Part shown: positions 1 to 7,867 of the stretch, one piece after another | How positions within the stretch are numbered: position 1 is the first letter of the stretch | Layout: every line of letters begins with the position of its first letter | From: Paenibacillus sp. 1001270B_150601_E10 | Lineage (GTDB): Bacteria; Bacillota; Bacilli; Paenibacillales; Paenibacillaceae | Assembly: GCF_015558675.1 (NCBI RefSeq) | Contig: NZ_JADMOL010000004.1 | Span: 258,117-298,106, forward strand | Length of the DNA stretch: 39,990 nucleotides | Direction: 5' to 3' | Made by a program: the position numbers and the translations under genes | The notes under the pieces: generated by a model | What the model was told of the DNA's origin: nothing | Database searches by the model: none | The model's input: only the letters and a program-made list of their open reading frames with translations

Positions 1-230
1 ATATGGGTCTTGATTCGGAAGGCTTGCTTGGCAAGCAGGTGACAGAGGACACGATTCGTGAGGCGATCCTGCGTTGTCTTGCAGAGGAAGAGCGCATTCG
101 TTCGGTCGATGAGCTTGAAGTCGTCTGGGATAAGGCAGGTCGATCGGCTACCGTTCACATGGTATGCACGGGACTTGAAGGAGAGGAGGTTAGATTAGAG
201 GATGTTAACATCAGCGGGCTTGAAGCGTAA
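1..230 (+). CDS. XkdS-like (DUF2634/gp25-type) phage baseplate protein, 5' partial
   Basis: Only the last 75 or so residues are present; the gene enters from the left edge in the frame starting at base 3. The stretch LDSEGLLGK followed by a helix that begins IREAILRCLAEEERI and a beta-rich end resembles the C-terminal half of the DUF2634/XkdS family, which belongs to the gp25 group of baseplate wedge proteins in contractile tails. The order that follows (baseplate J, DUF2313) is the standard PBSX order xkdS-xkdT-xkdU, which supports the call more than the short sequence does. It overlaps the next gene by 29 bases, suggesting translational coupling. The methionine at base 3 is probably internal. 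Confidence 0.72.
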   Translation, partial: MGLDSEGLLGKQVTEDTIREAILRCLAEEERIRSVDELEVVWDKAGRSATVHMVCTGLEGEEVRLEDVNISGLEA

Positions 231-1386
231 GACGTACAACGAGATTTATGAAGACATGGTCATGGAGTTGACGAAGCAATTGGGACAGGATGTGAATACG
301 TCCGCAACCTCGCCGCTTGGGATGATGCTGCAGCTGTTTGCGTGGCATTTGTCTGTGCTGTGGGAGGATGTGGAGCTTGTCTATCACGAGTCCTACATTC
401 AATATGCGACAGGCGTGCAGTTGGATGCATTGGCTGTATTCTATGGCTTGCGTCGAAAAATGGAGCAGGCCGCAAACGGCGAAGTCGAGCTTACAGGCAC
501 TAGCGGGTACATCGTGCCGGCAGGGTTCCAAGTGGGAACCCGCACAGGCATTTGGTTCTCAACCATCGCGCCATGTGAGATTGGTGCGGATGGGAAGGGG
601 CGTGTGTCGGTCGTGGCAAATGAGCCAGGCTCCTCTGGCAATGTGGCAGCGGCCATGATCACCGAGATGCTGAATACAGACCGAGATGTAGCAGCGGTCG
701 TGAATCACAGCAGCATGGCGAATGGCCGCGAGCGGGAAAATGATGTGGAATTCCGCGACAGGCTTCGCGCCTCACGGGACGGCAGCCATGCGGCGACAGT
801 GGATGCGATTGCAACTGCGCTGCTGCAGCTTCCAGATGTTCGCTCCGCATCGGTTCGAGTCAATGACTCGATGCAGGAGAGCGAGGAAGGCATTCCTGCG
901 AAGTCCATTCGCGCTTATGTATATGGCGGTCAATCGGAGCAGATTGCAAAGACCATTTTTGATAAAAAGGCCGCTGGGATCGGAACGGATGGTACAGATG
1001 CCATAACGGTGAGCGATGTGAGCGGAGGTCAGCACAAGGTGCGATTCAGCCGCATGACGATGCTGGATGTCTATATTGAGGCAGAAGTGCTGGTCCATGC
1101 ATCGTTCTCAGCAGATGGCGAGTCGGCAATTCAAAATGCGGTTGCGCAATACATTGGCGGCGTCGGTGCAGACCAGCAGGATTATATGGGCCTTTCCCAA
1201 GGGACGCGCATCGTGTACTCCAAGCTGTTATCCGCGGTACAAAATGTAGCGGGCATTGAGGAAGTAACTGCACTTCGTGTAAAGCTGGGTGACGGTGCAT
1301 GGATGGCAGGCAATGTGGATATTCCACTGTATCATGTGGCTCGGGTGGCGCCTGAGCGAGTGAAGGTGGCGGTCACGCATGTTTAA
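202..1386 (+). CDS. Baseplate J-like protein (XkdT-like)
   Basis: 394 residues, the normal size for phage baseplate J (gp47/XkdT) proteins. The N-terminus carries the family-type start YNEIYEDMVMEL and then a segment on polytopic residence in the tail (YATGVQLDALAVFYGL, residues about 68-83). The centre contains the typical REREND..FRDRL motif near residue 176, and an alternating helix/strand pattern runs to the end. The protein forms the baseplate wedge of a contractile tail. The start at 202 has a GGAGG about 12 bases upstream and lies inside the previous gene; the end overlaps the next start by 8 bases. Tightly packed gene ends mark a tail operon. The family call is firm; exact start is less certain. 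Confidence 0.93.
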   Translation: MLTSAGLKRKTYNEIYEDMVMELTKQLGQDVNTSATSPLGMMLQLFAWHLSVLWEDVELVYHESYIQYATGVQLDALAVFYGLRRKMEQAANGEVELTGTSGYIVPAGFQVGTRTGIWFSTIAPCEIGADGKGRVSVVANEPGSSGNVAAAMITEMLNTDRDVAAVVNHSSMANGRERENDVEFRDRLRASRDGSHAATVDAIATALLQLPDVRSASVRVNDSMQESEEGIPAKSIRAYVYGGQSEQIAKTIFDKKAAGIGTDGTDAITVSDVSGGQHKVRFSRMTMLDVYIEAEVLVHASFSADGESAIQNAVAQYIGGVGADQQDYMGLSQGTRIVYSKLLSAVQNVAGIEEVTALRVKLGDGAWMAGNVDIPLYHVARVAPERVKVAVTHV

Positions 1387-2017
1387 GCTGGAAGAAGTCA
1401 TGAAGCTGCTGCCAGATGTGGTAGCGAAGGAAGGCAGTGTATTTTCGAAGCTCGTTCAGGTCTGGCTGAAGGAAATGAACGTCATTAGCGAGACGATTCA
1501 GCAAATCTCTTTATGGAAAAGCATTGAGGAAGCAGAAGGCTCGACGCTCGATGAGATTGGCCACAATCTTGGGCAGTCGAGAGGTCAGGCGACGGACGAG
1601 GTATATCGTCTGCTGCTTCGTTCCAAGCTTGCTCGGATGAACGCGAGCGGCAATCTGGATTCCGTCATTGAGGTGCTGGCGCTTGCGCTGCAGGCGGAAT
1701 ATCATGAATTCCGCATTACGGAGCAATATGACGATCAGAAGCAGCCAGAGCCTGCGGCGATCCATGTCAAGGAAGTCCCTTATTCGAAGCTGAATGAGGT
1801 TGGGCTAAGCCCTGCACAGTTTATTTCCTTGGTCGAAAATGTCGTCGCCGCAGGTGTTCGTGTCGGCGAGGTAGAACTGACGGGTACCTTTGCGCTCTCT
1901 TCTTGGATGGATCAGGTCGAGACTAGCGAATATGGTCTAGCCGATGATGACATGCTTGTCGGAGGAACATTGGGGGATCTCTATGTTCCGGGCGATGATT
2001 ACGAGCTGCCTTTATAG
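1379..2017 (+). CDS. DUF2313 (YmfQ/XkdU-like) phage tail protein
   Basis: 212 residues. The N-terminal half has the DUF2313-type pattern: a short helix ending in LLPDVV, a long helix EMNVISETIQQISLWKS, then the conserved STLDEIGHNLGQSRGQATDEVYRLLL-like segment (residues about 55-80; shown here only in part as STLDEIGHNLGQ). Members follow baseplate J in PBSX-like elements and are thought to sit at the tail tip. The C-terminal 60 residues are acidic and poorly conserved. It starts inside the end of the baseplate J gene (8-base overlap), so the two are probably co-translated. Confidence 0.85.
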   Translation: MFKLEEVMKLLPDVVAKEGSVFSKLVQVWLKEMNVISETIQQISLWKSIEEAEGSTLDEIGHNLGQSRGQATDEVYRLLLRSKLARMNASGNLDSVIEVLALALQAEYHEFRITEQYDDQKQPEPAAIHVKEVPYSKLNEVGLSPAQFISLVENVVAAGVRVGEVELTGTFALSSWMDQVETSEYGLADDDMLVGGTLGDLYVPGDDYELPL

Positions 2018-2065
2018 GGATTCCCCTATAGTGACCTAAGAGTCATCTTGTGAAGGAGATTCATA

Positions 2066-2146
2066 ATGGGATATCACTTTGATTCTTACACTCATTCTCC
2101 AAGAGATCCAAGGTATATGAAGGTAGATGTGCGTTTCTCCTATTAA
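2066..2146 (+). CDS. 26-residue hypothetical protein in the tail operon
   Basis: A 26-codon ORF begins at an ATG preceded by GAAGGAG with ideal spacing (bases 2052-2058). The product starts MGYHFDSYTHSPRDP and ends with alternating hydrophobic residues (MKVDVRFSY), which would fit a beta strand. It lies 48 bases after the DUF2313 gene and before the tail fibre. I do not recognise it. It could be a small tail-tip component, or the leftover start of a longer gene truncated by recombination, since the 240 bases behind it are AT-rich and contain no convincing gene. The ribosome binding site is the main evidence. Confidence 0.5.
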   Translation: MGYHFDSYTHSPRDPRYMKVDVRFSY

Positions 2147-2389
2147 CAGTATGTCCCAGATGCGTTTTTTCATCTTTAGCTTTCTCCATCTTCAGATTCT
2201 CTCTATTTTGAGAAGCTATCTTTTTGAACACGTATGTGCAGCGTTTGCTTTGACGTTTGCGGTTGTCCACAACGATTGGCGATGTCAAAGAATAAGCTTT
2301 TACAATAATAGAAAATGCAAGATAACAGTGAAAATATGCCTTCAAGATGATCACGATCATCAAGAGCAGATCATAAATGAGGTGAAGCT
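2147..2389. other. AT-rich gap between the tail operon core and the fibre gene
   Basis: No gene is supported here on either strand. Base composition is clearly more AT-rich than the baseplate genes before it, similar to the middle of the following fibre gene. This fits a recombination join next to a host-range module. ORFs of 88 and 100 codons on the two strands have no ribosome binding site and no recognisable pattern. Confidence 0.45.
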
Positions 2390-5074
2390 ATGAGTTTCAA
2401 GAAACCATTGCCTACTTGGAAGGCACAAGGGATTCAGCCGCCTGAGCATAAGCTGGAGGAAGGCTGGAACGCCCAGGACAAGCCCCCCGCCGGATGGCTG
2501 AACTGGCAAGCAAATACGACCTATGAGGCGTTGAAGGAATTGCAGGAGAATGCGGTAGATCATCGCGATGTAACCAGTGAGCCTTCTCCAAACGGTGTCG
2601 TTCGCTTAAATGAAGCGGGAAGGCTGAACGAGGCTGTTTTTGCTGATGCGGAACATAAGGAGATTACACTGAAACCGGGTGTTCAGATTGTAGAGTCTGA
2701 TCAGGACACGCCGTTTAATGTTGGGAGTATTAAGGGACGGACGCTGATTAATCTGCTTGGACGTTGGGGTGGAATGGAGAGTCTAACTAATATAATTCCC
2801 TACAATTGCACTACTACATTAGATTTTGAAAGTGTGGATAAAGGATCTTTCTCAGTAAAAATTACTGTAAAAGAAGGATTTGCATCAGGAGCAGGCTTTT
2901 ATTCCAAATTTACGTTTATTGCAGGAAAATACTATGTTGGAATTGCGATGATTAGAGTTTTAGATTCAGAAAAGGCTAGACTCAACGCACCTTCACTTAC
3001 GACTGGCAACTATGTTACATCTAATGATAAATTTTCTCCCTCTGTTTTTACGGTCAGTTCGTTAAGTTCGGATATAACTTCAAATATCGATTTAGGGGTT
3101 TCCGGTGGCGGGAAATCTGCGTATTTTGACTCTGTACGCATATATGAAATTACCGCTACAGAATTTGAAGCACTAACTAAGATGACACCTGAACAGGTTG
3201 CGGCAAAATATCCGTACGTAGACAGCATGACAAACGTCACCAATCCGTATGCCATCGTAACTGGCGACAACCTGCTACCTCCATTTTATGAATGGGAGTA
3301 TCTTAACTCCTCATTATCATCAATTGCAGTACGAGATAAATACGAAGTGATGGTAAGCAACAGTGACGCAAGCAGTGGCGCGGGGATGAGGTACTATGTA
3401 AAGGTAAAGGGAGGACTCGCTTATAAATTGAGCGCAGACCCGATTGAGGGCGACGTTGAAGGCGGAGAAGTATACGCATATGGATGCGATGCGTCTAAAA
3501 ACAGGCTAACTGGAAAGTTGACAGACACGTTTACTGTCGATTCCAACGTTTCGTATATCGAGGTTGTTTGTAACTCCACAAAGAACGGCGTTGCAGTGGT
3601 TGGCACGTTCATTTTCCGAAAGCCAATGCTCACCGTTGGAACCGAAGCCAAGCCGTTCAAACCGCAACAACGTTCAATGTGGGCAGCCGAATGTCAACTT
3701 GCCGCCAATCCAGTTGATGGGTCGAATGCAGACGTATTGTTTACAGGCGATGACGGACTGCCATACGTACTGGAAAAGTGGGGAAAGGAAGTGCTTGCCG
3801 AAAACCAGCAATGGGGGCTTGTTGCTACGTATACAGGCTTTAAGCAATTAGGCGGACAGACATATAGTTACCCTATTACTGGACATCAAGGCTTAGTAGT
3901 TAAATATGACGGCAAGCCCCTGCCGAATTTTGCGGGAGTTCCTTCAGGTGCAGATATGGGAACGATATCTCAAAATTCGGGAGAAATACACCTAACCATC
4001 GCTAACGCAGACAGCGGATGGGGCGACGCTTACACACCGACAATCGACGAGATCAAGGCGTATTTCTTGGGATGGAAGATGATGAATGCTGATGATTGGT
4101 CGACACCATATAACAACGTTGGGACAAAAGGCTGGTACAAGTTCGACAGAAGTGGTTCCTTAGTTTCTGCGTCTGGCGTAAAAGTTCTTCCTACAACCAT
4201 GAACGACCTAACCGACCCTTATCGTCTTCAATACCTCAAGGCAACCCCAACTGTCGAACCTGTACGCAACTATGAAACGGGTCTGACGCTATGTGCAGGG
4301 TCAAACGTAGTCGAAGTAGGCAGCGGTATTGTGATACGTGAGAAGGCTAATCCTACGTACTATTCGCCCAATGGAAATTACTATATCAACAATACAGCAG
4401 TAAGTGGAAGCCTACTAAAAAATAAGGTGTCTCACATTTTGAGGGCTTACCGTAATGGATGGTTTGATAATGCTGCAAAGATCGAAAATGATGCTAATGC
4501 ATATGGCAAGCAGCACGTTAGATTTTTACAGTCAGACTTCGACCCTACCTCAGTCTATCATGTCACCTACACGATGCTAGACCCGACTCTAACAGCGCCA
4601 ATCAACGGTACTGTCGCAACTAATCTACGAGGTACAGTGTCCGACTTGGTGCAACGTTCGGGAGACGTTGAGCGACGGTTAAGTGTTTCAGAAGTTAGGT
4701 TGAATAGTATCACAAGCGACCTGAATAGTCCTCTGGAATGGATTACAGCCACGTTGATAAATGGATGGAACTCTGTCGCAGGACGTTCTATTCAGTATGC
4801 GATGGATGTTTTTGGGTTCGTTCACTTTAGAGGTACTTTGGATAGCGGCGGAGCCTCAAAGGCGGTGGGGACAGACATCTTTGTGCTACCATCACAGTTC
4901 CGTCCATCAAAAACAATAGGGGTATCAACCGTAACTTATAACAGCCCTCAAGACATACAGCCTTATGCGATTGATGTTGGAATCGGGGGAAGCGTTAGAG
5001 TAACGATGGAAAATACACGCAGATATGTTTATTTAGAATCATTCTCATTCTATGTTGGTGGTGGAAAAGTATGA
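2390..5074 (+). CDS. Phage tail fibre / receptor-binding protein
   Basis: 894 residues, start supported by GAGGTGAAG 4-10 bases upstream. The N-terminus (KKPLPTWKAQGIQPPEHKLEEGW...PPAGWLNWQANTTYEALKELQE) resembles the tail-anchoring head of Firmicute phage fibres. After residue 115 comes GRTLINLLGRWGGME, then two jelly-roll-like, beta-rich modules (about 125-260 and 285-425) that resemble carbohydrate-binding domains. A heptad-like stretch near 770 (VSDLVQRSGDVERRLSVSEVRL) leads to a C-terminal tip of about 110 residues (from WITATLINGW). The N-terminus is GC-richer than the middle, indicating a mosaic gene. It presumably decides which cell surface is bound. Fibre function is inferred from position and pattern, not from a named family. 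Confidence 0.82.
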   Translation: MSFKKPLPTWKAQGIQPPEHKLEEGWNAQDKPPAGWLNWQANTTYEALKELQENAVDHRDVTSEPSPNGVVRLNEAGRLNEAVFADAEHKEITLKPGVQIVESDQDTPFNVGSIKGRTLINLLGRWGGMESLTNIIPYNCTTTLDFESVDKGSFSVKITVKEGFASGAGFYSKFTFIAGKYYVGIAMIRVLDSEKARLNAPSLTTGNYVTSNDKFSPSVFTVSSLSSDITSNIDLGVSGGGKSAYFDSVRIYEITATEFEALTKMTPEQVAAKYPYVDSMTNVTNPYAIVTGDNLLPPFYEWEYLNSSLSSIAVRDKYEVMVSNSDASSGAGMRYYVKVKGGLAYKLSADPIEGDVEGGEVYAYGCDASKNRLTGKLTDTFTVDSNVSYIEVVCNSTKNGVAVVGTFIFRKPMLTVGTEAKPFKPQQRSMWAAECQLAANPVDGSNADVLFTGDDGLPYVLEKWGKEVLAENQQWGLVATYTGFKQLGGQTYSYPITGHQGLVVKYDGKPLPNFAGVPSGADMGTISQNSGEIHLTIANADSGWGDAYTPTIDEIKAYFLGWKMMNADDWSTPYNNVGTKGWYKFDRSGSLVSASGVKVLPTTMNDLTDPYRLQYLKATPTVEPVRNYETGLTLCAGSNVVEVGSGIVIREKANPTYYSPNGNYYINNTAVSGSLLKNKVSHILRAYRNGWFDNAAKIENDANAYGKQHVRFLQSDFDPTSVYHVTYTMLDPTLTAPINGTVATNLRGTVSDLVQRSGDVERRLSVSEVRLNSITSDLNSPLEWITATLINGWNSVAGRSIQYAMDVFGFVHFRGTLDSGGASKAVGTDIFVLPSQFRPSKTIGVSTVTYNSPQDIQPYAIDVGIGGSVRVTMENTRRYVYLESFSFYVGGGKV

Positions 5075-5670
5075 AAGAAGCAATCATAACCGACATCAAC
5101 GGTTTATATATCGAACCAACGCTCGTTGCGGATTCCGTGACGGGCGTTTTTCCTATCGAGGAATCCATGGAATCGGAAACGAGCAACCAATCAGTAATCC
5201 CAGAATCCAAAATCACGGGATATACCGTGGCGATCCCATTGCCAGACGGATTGTATGATCCAACATTCGATCTGATCAGTTACGATCAAGCACGGAAACA
5301 TTACGAGAAAGCCTATGCGGATTATCAGAAGCAGCTGTCCGTGTATGATCCGGAGAGCGGTGAATTAGTGCCGCAGCCTCCACTTTCCGTAGACTGGAGC
5401 CAATTTTGGCGCAATGGACTGACGGACGAAGAGATAGAGGCACTAAAGCCCATTCCACAGCCTGACCCTACTGAAACGTTAGGGGGACAAATGGTGCAGC
5501 GTGAGCTTGAAGCGTTAGAGTTTCGAGAACAAAACGTCATATTGGGTACGAAGATAGTTGAGAAGGAGCTTCAAATCCTAGAGCTAAAAGGGAAAGATGA
5601 AACGCTCGACCGTACTGTCGCTGATTTGGAACGAAGATTACTTGAGCTGGAGGCGAAAGCAAATGTTTAA
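5071..5670 (+). CDS. Tail-fibre-associated protein with C-terminal coiled coil
   Basis: 199 residues; its ATG overlaps the fibre stop codon (ATGA), so the two are probably translated together. The N-terminal half contains DGLYDPTFDLISYDQA and a proline-rich linker, then the phrase NGLTDEEIEAL that recurs in small proteins behind Bacillus and Paenibacillus tail fibres (XkdW/bppU-adjacent genes). Residues about 142-198 are almost entirely Glu/Leu/Lys heptads and predict a coiled coil. Likely a fibre accessory or assembly factor, analogous in position to Tfa-type chaperones, but I see no Tfa homology. Family call is weak; gene reality is strong. Confidence 0.75.
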   Translation: MKEAIITDINGLYIEPTLVADSVTGVFPIEESMESETSNQSVIPESKITGYTVAIPLPDGLYDPTFDLISYDQARKHYEKAYADYQKQLSVYDPESGELVPQPPLSVDWSQFWRNGLTDEEIEALKPIPQPDPTETLGGQMVQRELEALEFREQNVILGTKIVEKELQILELKGKDETLDRTVADLERRLLELEAKANV

Positions 5671-5809
5671 AAATGATGTGGATCGACTGAGCTATTATTA
5701 CCAAAAAGGCTGGGCCAAGGATGCGCAGCTTCGTAAGTATGTACAGTTCGAAGTGATCACACCCGAACAATACACAGAAATTACGGGAAATGAGTATATG
5801 CCATTCTAA
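5663..5809 (+). CDS. XkdX-like small phage protein
   Basis: 48 residues, starting with an ATG that overlaps the end of the coiled-coil gene by 8 bases; a purine-rich GGAGG (5649-5653) lies about 9 bases upstream. The product has the XkdX hallmarks: very short, an aromatic run YYYQKGW near residue 11, and a middle VITPEQYTEITG that matches the family's (I)TPEEYxxITG pattern. XkdX proteins follow the fibre genes in PBSX-like elements; their function is unknown. This is the last recognisable phage gene in the window. Confidence 0.85.
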   Translation: MFKNDVDRLSYYYQKGWAKDAQLRKYVQFEVITPEQYTEITGNEYMPF

Positions 5810-6060
5810 TGTTCAATGGCTCATTGCCTGAAATGTGCTCCATGTATTCATCAAGTTTATAAGTTGAACGATGGTAATGAACAGGCGAGAGGTGAAAGGA
5901 TTCTGAAAAAGCGTTAAAGCTTCTATAGACCTATACGTGAAAGAACTTTTTAATAAGCGAGTACCAGGGATAATGGATGCCATTATCCCACTCCCTCTCA
6001 AAATACTCACAAACCCTCGTCAGCCTGCCTATAATTTCCGCCCCTCATGTGCATACTAAT
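5810..6060. other. Gap after the tail module, with a perfect short palindrome
   Basis: No holin, amidase or other lysis gene is visible here, and no ORF has a ribosome binding site. The only clear structure is an exact 10-bp inverted repeat with a 3-base loop at 5968-5990 (GGGATAATGG / CCATTATCCC). It has no adjacent T-run on either strand, so it is not a typical terminator. Confidence 0.5.
5968..5990. repeat. Perfect 10-bp inverted repeat
   Basis: GGGATAATGG and its exact reverse complement are separated by ATG. There is no T-run next to it. It may be a protein-binding site or a scar at the phage/chromosome boundary. Confidence 0.6.
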
Positions 6061-6083
6061 AATTGGAGAGGGTTGTCTCTTTG

Positions 6084-6250
6084 AACATGATCGTAAAGTT
6101 GGATCGCTTCAACTTTTGGTTGAAAGTCCAACAAAAAAGAGGCTCCGCAACACCTTGACATGACGGCAACAGTTCGTCTAGGAAGCAATTCTGTTTCTCT
6201 AGACCCACACGGATATGGAGTGTTACCATAAGTGAACAGAATATCATGTT
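6084..6250 (+). ncRNA. Candidate structured leader RNA of the CDF transporter gene
   Basis: This untranslated stretch ends 30 bases before the GTG of the transporter. It can fold into a closed, multibranched structure: an 8-bp closing helix (6084-6091 with 6243-6250, AACATGAT/ATCATGTT); a two-part hairpin (6098-6103 with 6127-6132 and, inside it, 6108-6113 with 6119-6124); a hairpin 6176-6181 with 6199-6204; and a hairpin 6214-6218 with 6226-6230. A further GTTC/GAAC pairing (6172-6175 with 6234-6237) would enclose the last two. The right strand of the closing helix could alternatively pair with the ATGACGGCAA segment. I compared it from memory with yybP-ykoY, NiCo, M-box and SAM-I motifs and saw no match. 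Metal sensing is only a guess from the gene it precedes. Confidence 0.45.
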
Positions 6251-6280
6251 GTCATTTAGGGCATCAGAGAGGGGCGAATC

Positions 6281-7177
6281 GTGGACGTATATCAAGAGAT
6301 GAAGCAGGGCGAGAAAGGCGCTTGGCTTAGCATCTGCGCTTATATTGTCCTGTCGTTGACGAAGCTTGGAATCGGATTCGGCTTCCATTCTGCTGCGCTT
6401 CAGGCAGACGGTTGGAACAACTTAACGGATATTGTGGCTTCAGTGGCCGTGCTGATCGGACTTCGGATATCGCAGAAGCCGCCGGATCATGATCATCCAT
6501 ATGGACATTTTAGAGCAGAGACGGTATCAGCGCTCATTGCTTCCTTTATTATGGCGACAGTGGGCTTACAGGTTCTATATACGACCGTCATGTCGTTGAT
6601 CGAAGGCAACGCGGAGACGCCGAATCCCCTGACTGGGTGGGTAGCGCTTGGGTGTGCGGCTGTCATGCTGCTTGTGTACGTATACAATCGGAATCTAGCG
6701 AAAAAAATTAACAATCAAGCCCTCATGGCAGCGGCGCAGGACAATAAGTCGGACGCCTTTGTTAGTATCGGCGCGGCAGTCGGGATCTTCGGATCGCAAA
6801 TGGGCCTGCCTTGGCTTGACCCGGTCGCGGCCTTTGTAGTCGGAATCTTGATCTTGAAAACGGCATGGGAGATCTTCCGCAGCGCAACCTTGGTGCTAAC
6901 GGACGGATTTGACGAGGATGAGCTGAAGACGCTTCGCTCTACCATCGAGAAGACGAACGGAGTACGCGAGATTCGAGAAATCAAGGCTCGCCTGCACGGC
7001 AATCAGGTATTTGTTGACGTCGTCGTGTTGGTAGATCCGATGCTTACACTCATCGAGAGTCACGAGATCTGCGACCTAGTGGAGCTTAGACTCAAGAAAA
7101 AGCATAACATTGTGCATGCACATGTCCATGTGGAGCCGCTGGAGCTCCCTGGCCATGTCTGCAAGTCGGAGCATTAG
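6281..7177 (+). CDS. Cation diffusion facilitator, likely Mn(II) exporter
   Basis: 298 residues with six predicted membrane segments in the first 200 and a cytoplasmic C-terminal domain ending in HAHVHVEP, the usual CDF layout. The metal-site motifs are QADGWNNLTD in TM2 and QDNKSDAFVS in TM5. Aligned with YiiP (D45/D49 and H153/D157), the ligands become N, D, D, D. That N-D-D-D set is known from manganese CDFs (MntE; Bacillus MneP/MneS), whereas zinc exporters have His in TM5. The gene starts with GTG behind AGAGAGGGG. It is monocistronic with its own terminator. The substrate is inferred from the motif; zinc, cobalt or iron remain possible. The long leader may control it. Confidence 0.88.
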   Translation: MDVYQEMKQGEKGAWLSICAYIVLSLTKLGIGFGFHSAALQADGWNNLTDIVASVAVLIGLRISQKPPDHDHPYGHFRAETVSALIASFIMATVGLQVLYTTVMSLIEGNAETPNPLTGWVALGCAAVMLLVYVYNRNLAKKINNQALMAAAQDNKSDAFVSIGAAVGIFGSQMGLPWLDPVAAFVVGILILKTAWEIFRSATLVLTDGFDEDELKTLRSTIEKTNGVREIREIKARLHGNQVFVDVVVLVDPMLTLIESHEICDLVELRLKKKHNIVHAHVHVEPLELPGHVCKSEH

Positions 7178-7241
7178 AGAAAAAGTGAAGAGGCGTCGAA
7201 TCGAGACGATCTCTTTCATGTCGTTCCTACAACGAAGAATA

Positions 7242-7280
7242 ACGAGCGGGCTGTCATTGCGACAGCTCGTTTTTCTTTTT
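7242..7280 (+). terminator. Rho-independent terminator of the CDF gene
   Basis: The arms ACGAG...CTGTC and GACAG CTCGT pair around ATTGC with a small bulge, followed by TTTTTCTTTTT. Confidence 0.85.
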
Positions 7281-7680
7281 GCGACAATAGCACAGATCTA
7301 CCTCGACCGATCTTAACTCCAAGAGCTTCGTCCCCCTCCATATCATCTTTTACTTCCCACCTGGCTAACAGGAATCACCCCCAACTCTTTCTTTATTCCA
7401 AATTTCCAAAAATAACTTGCGAACCAAGAAGTGCAACATCTTCTCCCAGAATATCGTTAGAGAAGATGCCCATTCGAATCTAGCATTGCCACATATATGC
7501 CATATGGTTTAGATAAAGTAGTTATTAAGCGCAGCTTATCGTTCTTTTTATTCTCCAACGTTCTTCCTCCACCTATCAAATGAGCGCAACCCTCATAACA
7601 CCACTTATTTTCCTAAAAAACATTACTTTTAGCCCATGAGATCATATCATCATCTGAACATAAAAATGGATATTTAAGAC
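7270..7680 (-). pseudogene. Decayed minus-strand gene of unknown family
   Basis: Reading leftward from 7678 the sequence codes for a protein-like run of about 70 residues with one internal stop (LKYPFLCSDDDMISWAKSN..., then CYEGCAHLIGGGRTLENK and IYVAMLDSNGHLL), ending at 7457. A shifted frame continues immediately (NDILGEDVALLGSQVIFGNLE), and a third frame gives ARWEVKDDMEGDEALGVKIG up to the CDF terminator. Composition and continuity across three frames look like a gene with several frameshifts and stops. I cannot assign a family. It is convergent with the CDF gene. The alternative is chance open reading, but one run of about 50 clean codons plus two consistent continuations makes decay more likely. 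Confidence 0.42.
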
Positions 7681-7708
7681 TACAAAATTGATACGAAATA
7701 GCTTTAAA

Positions 7709-7726
7709 TTAGGTCTAAAGACCTAA
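7709..7726. repeat. Perfect 8-bp palindrome with AA centre
   Basis: TTAGGTCT, AA, AGACCTAA in AT-rich DNA about 230 bases upstream of the NlpC/P60 gene. It could be an operator or a short bidirectional terminator, since A/T runs are nearby but short. Confidence 0.45.
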
Positions 7727-7867
7727 ATAAATGGTTACAATTTGTCATTTTTAAGAGAAAAGTCCGATGTTTTCGACATAAATGCCTGATATAGTGAAGG
7801 ACAAGTGATGGAACTCCAATACATTTCTAGTAAACGATATGATAGAAGACTATAAGTTTACAATTTT

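Noticed and set aside
2061-2363. 100-codon minus-strand and 88-codon plus-strand frames in the gap before the fibre gene
   Set aside because: No ribosome binding site, low-complexity AT-rich composition and conflict with the well-supported 26-codon ORF.
6061-6280. Known metal or SAM riboswitch (yybP-ykoY, NiCo, M-box, S-box) in the CDF leader
   Set aside because: Conserved core sequences recalled for these families are not seen; left as an unidentified structured leader.
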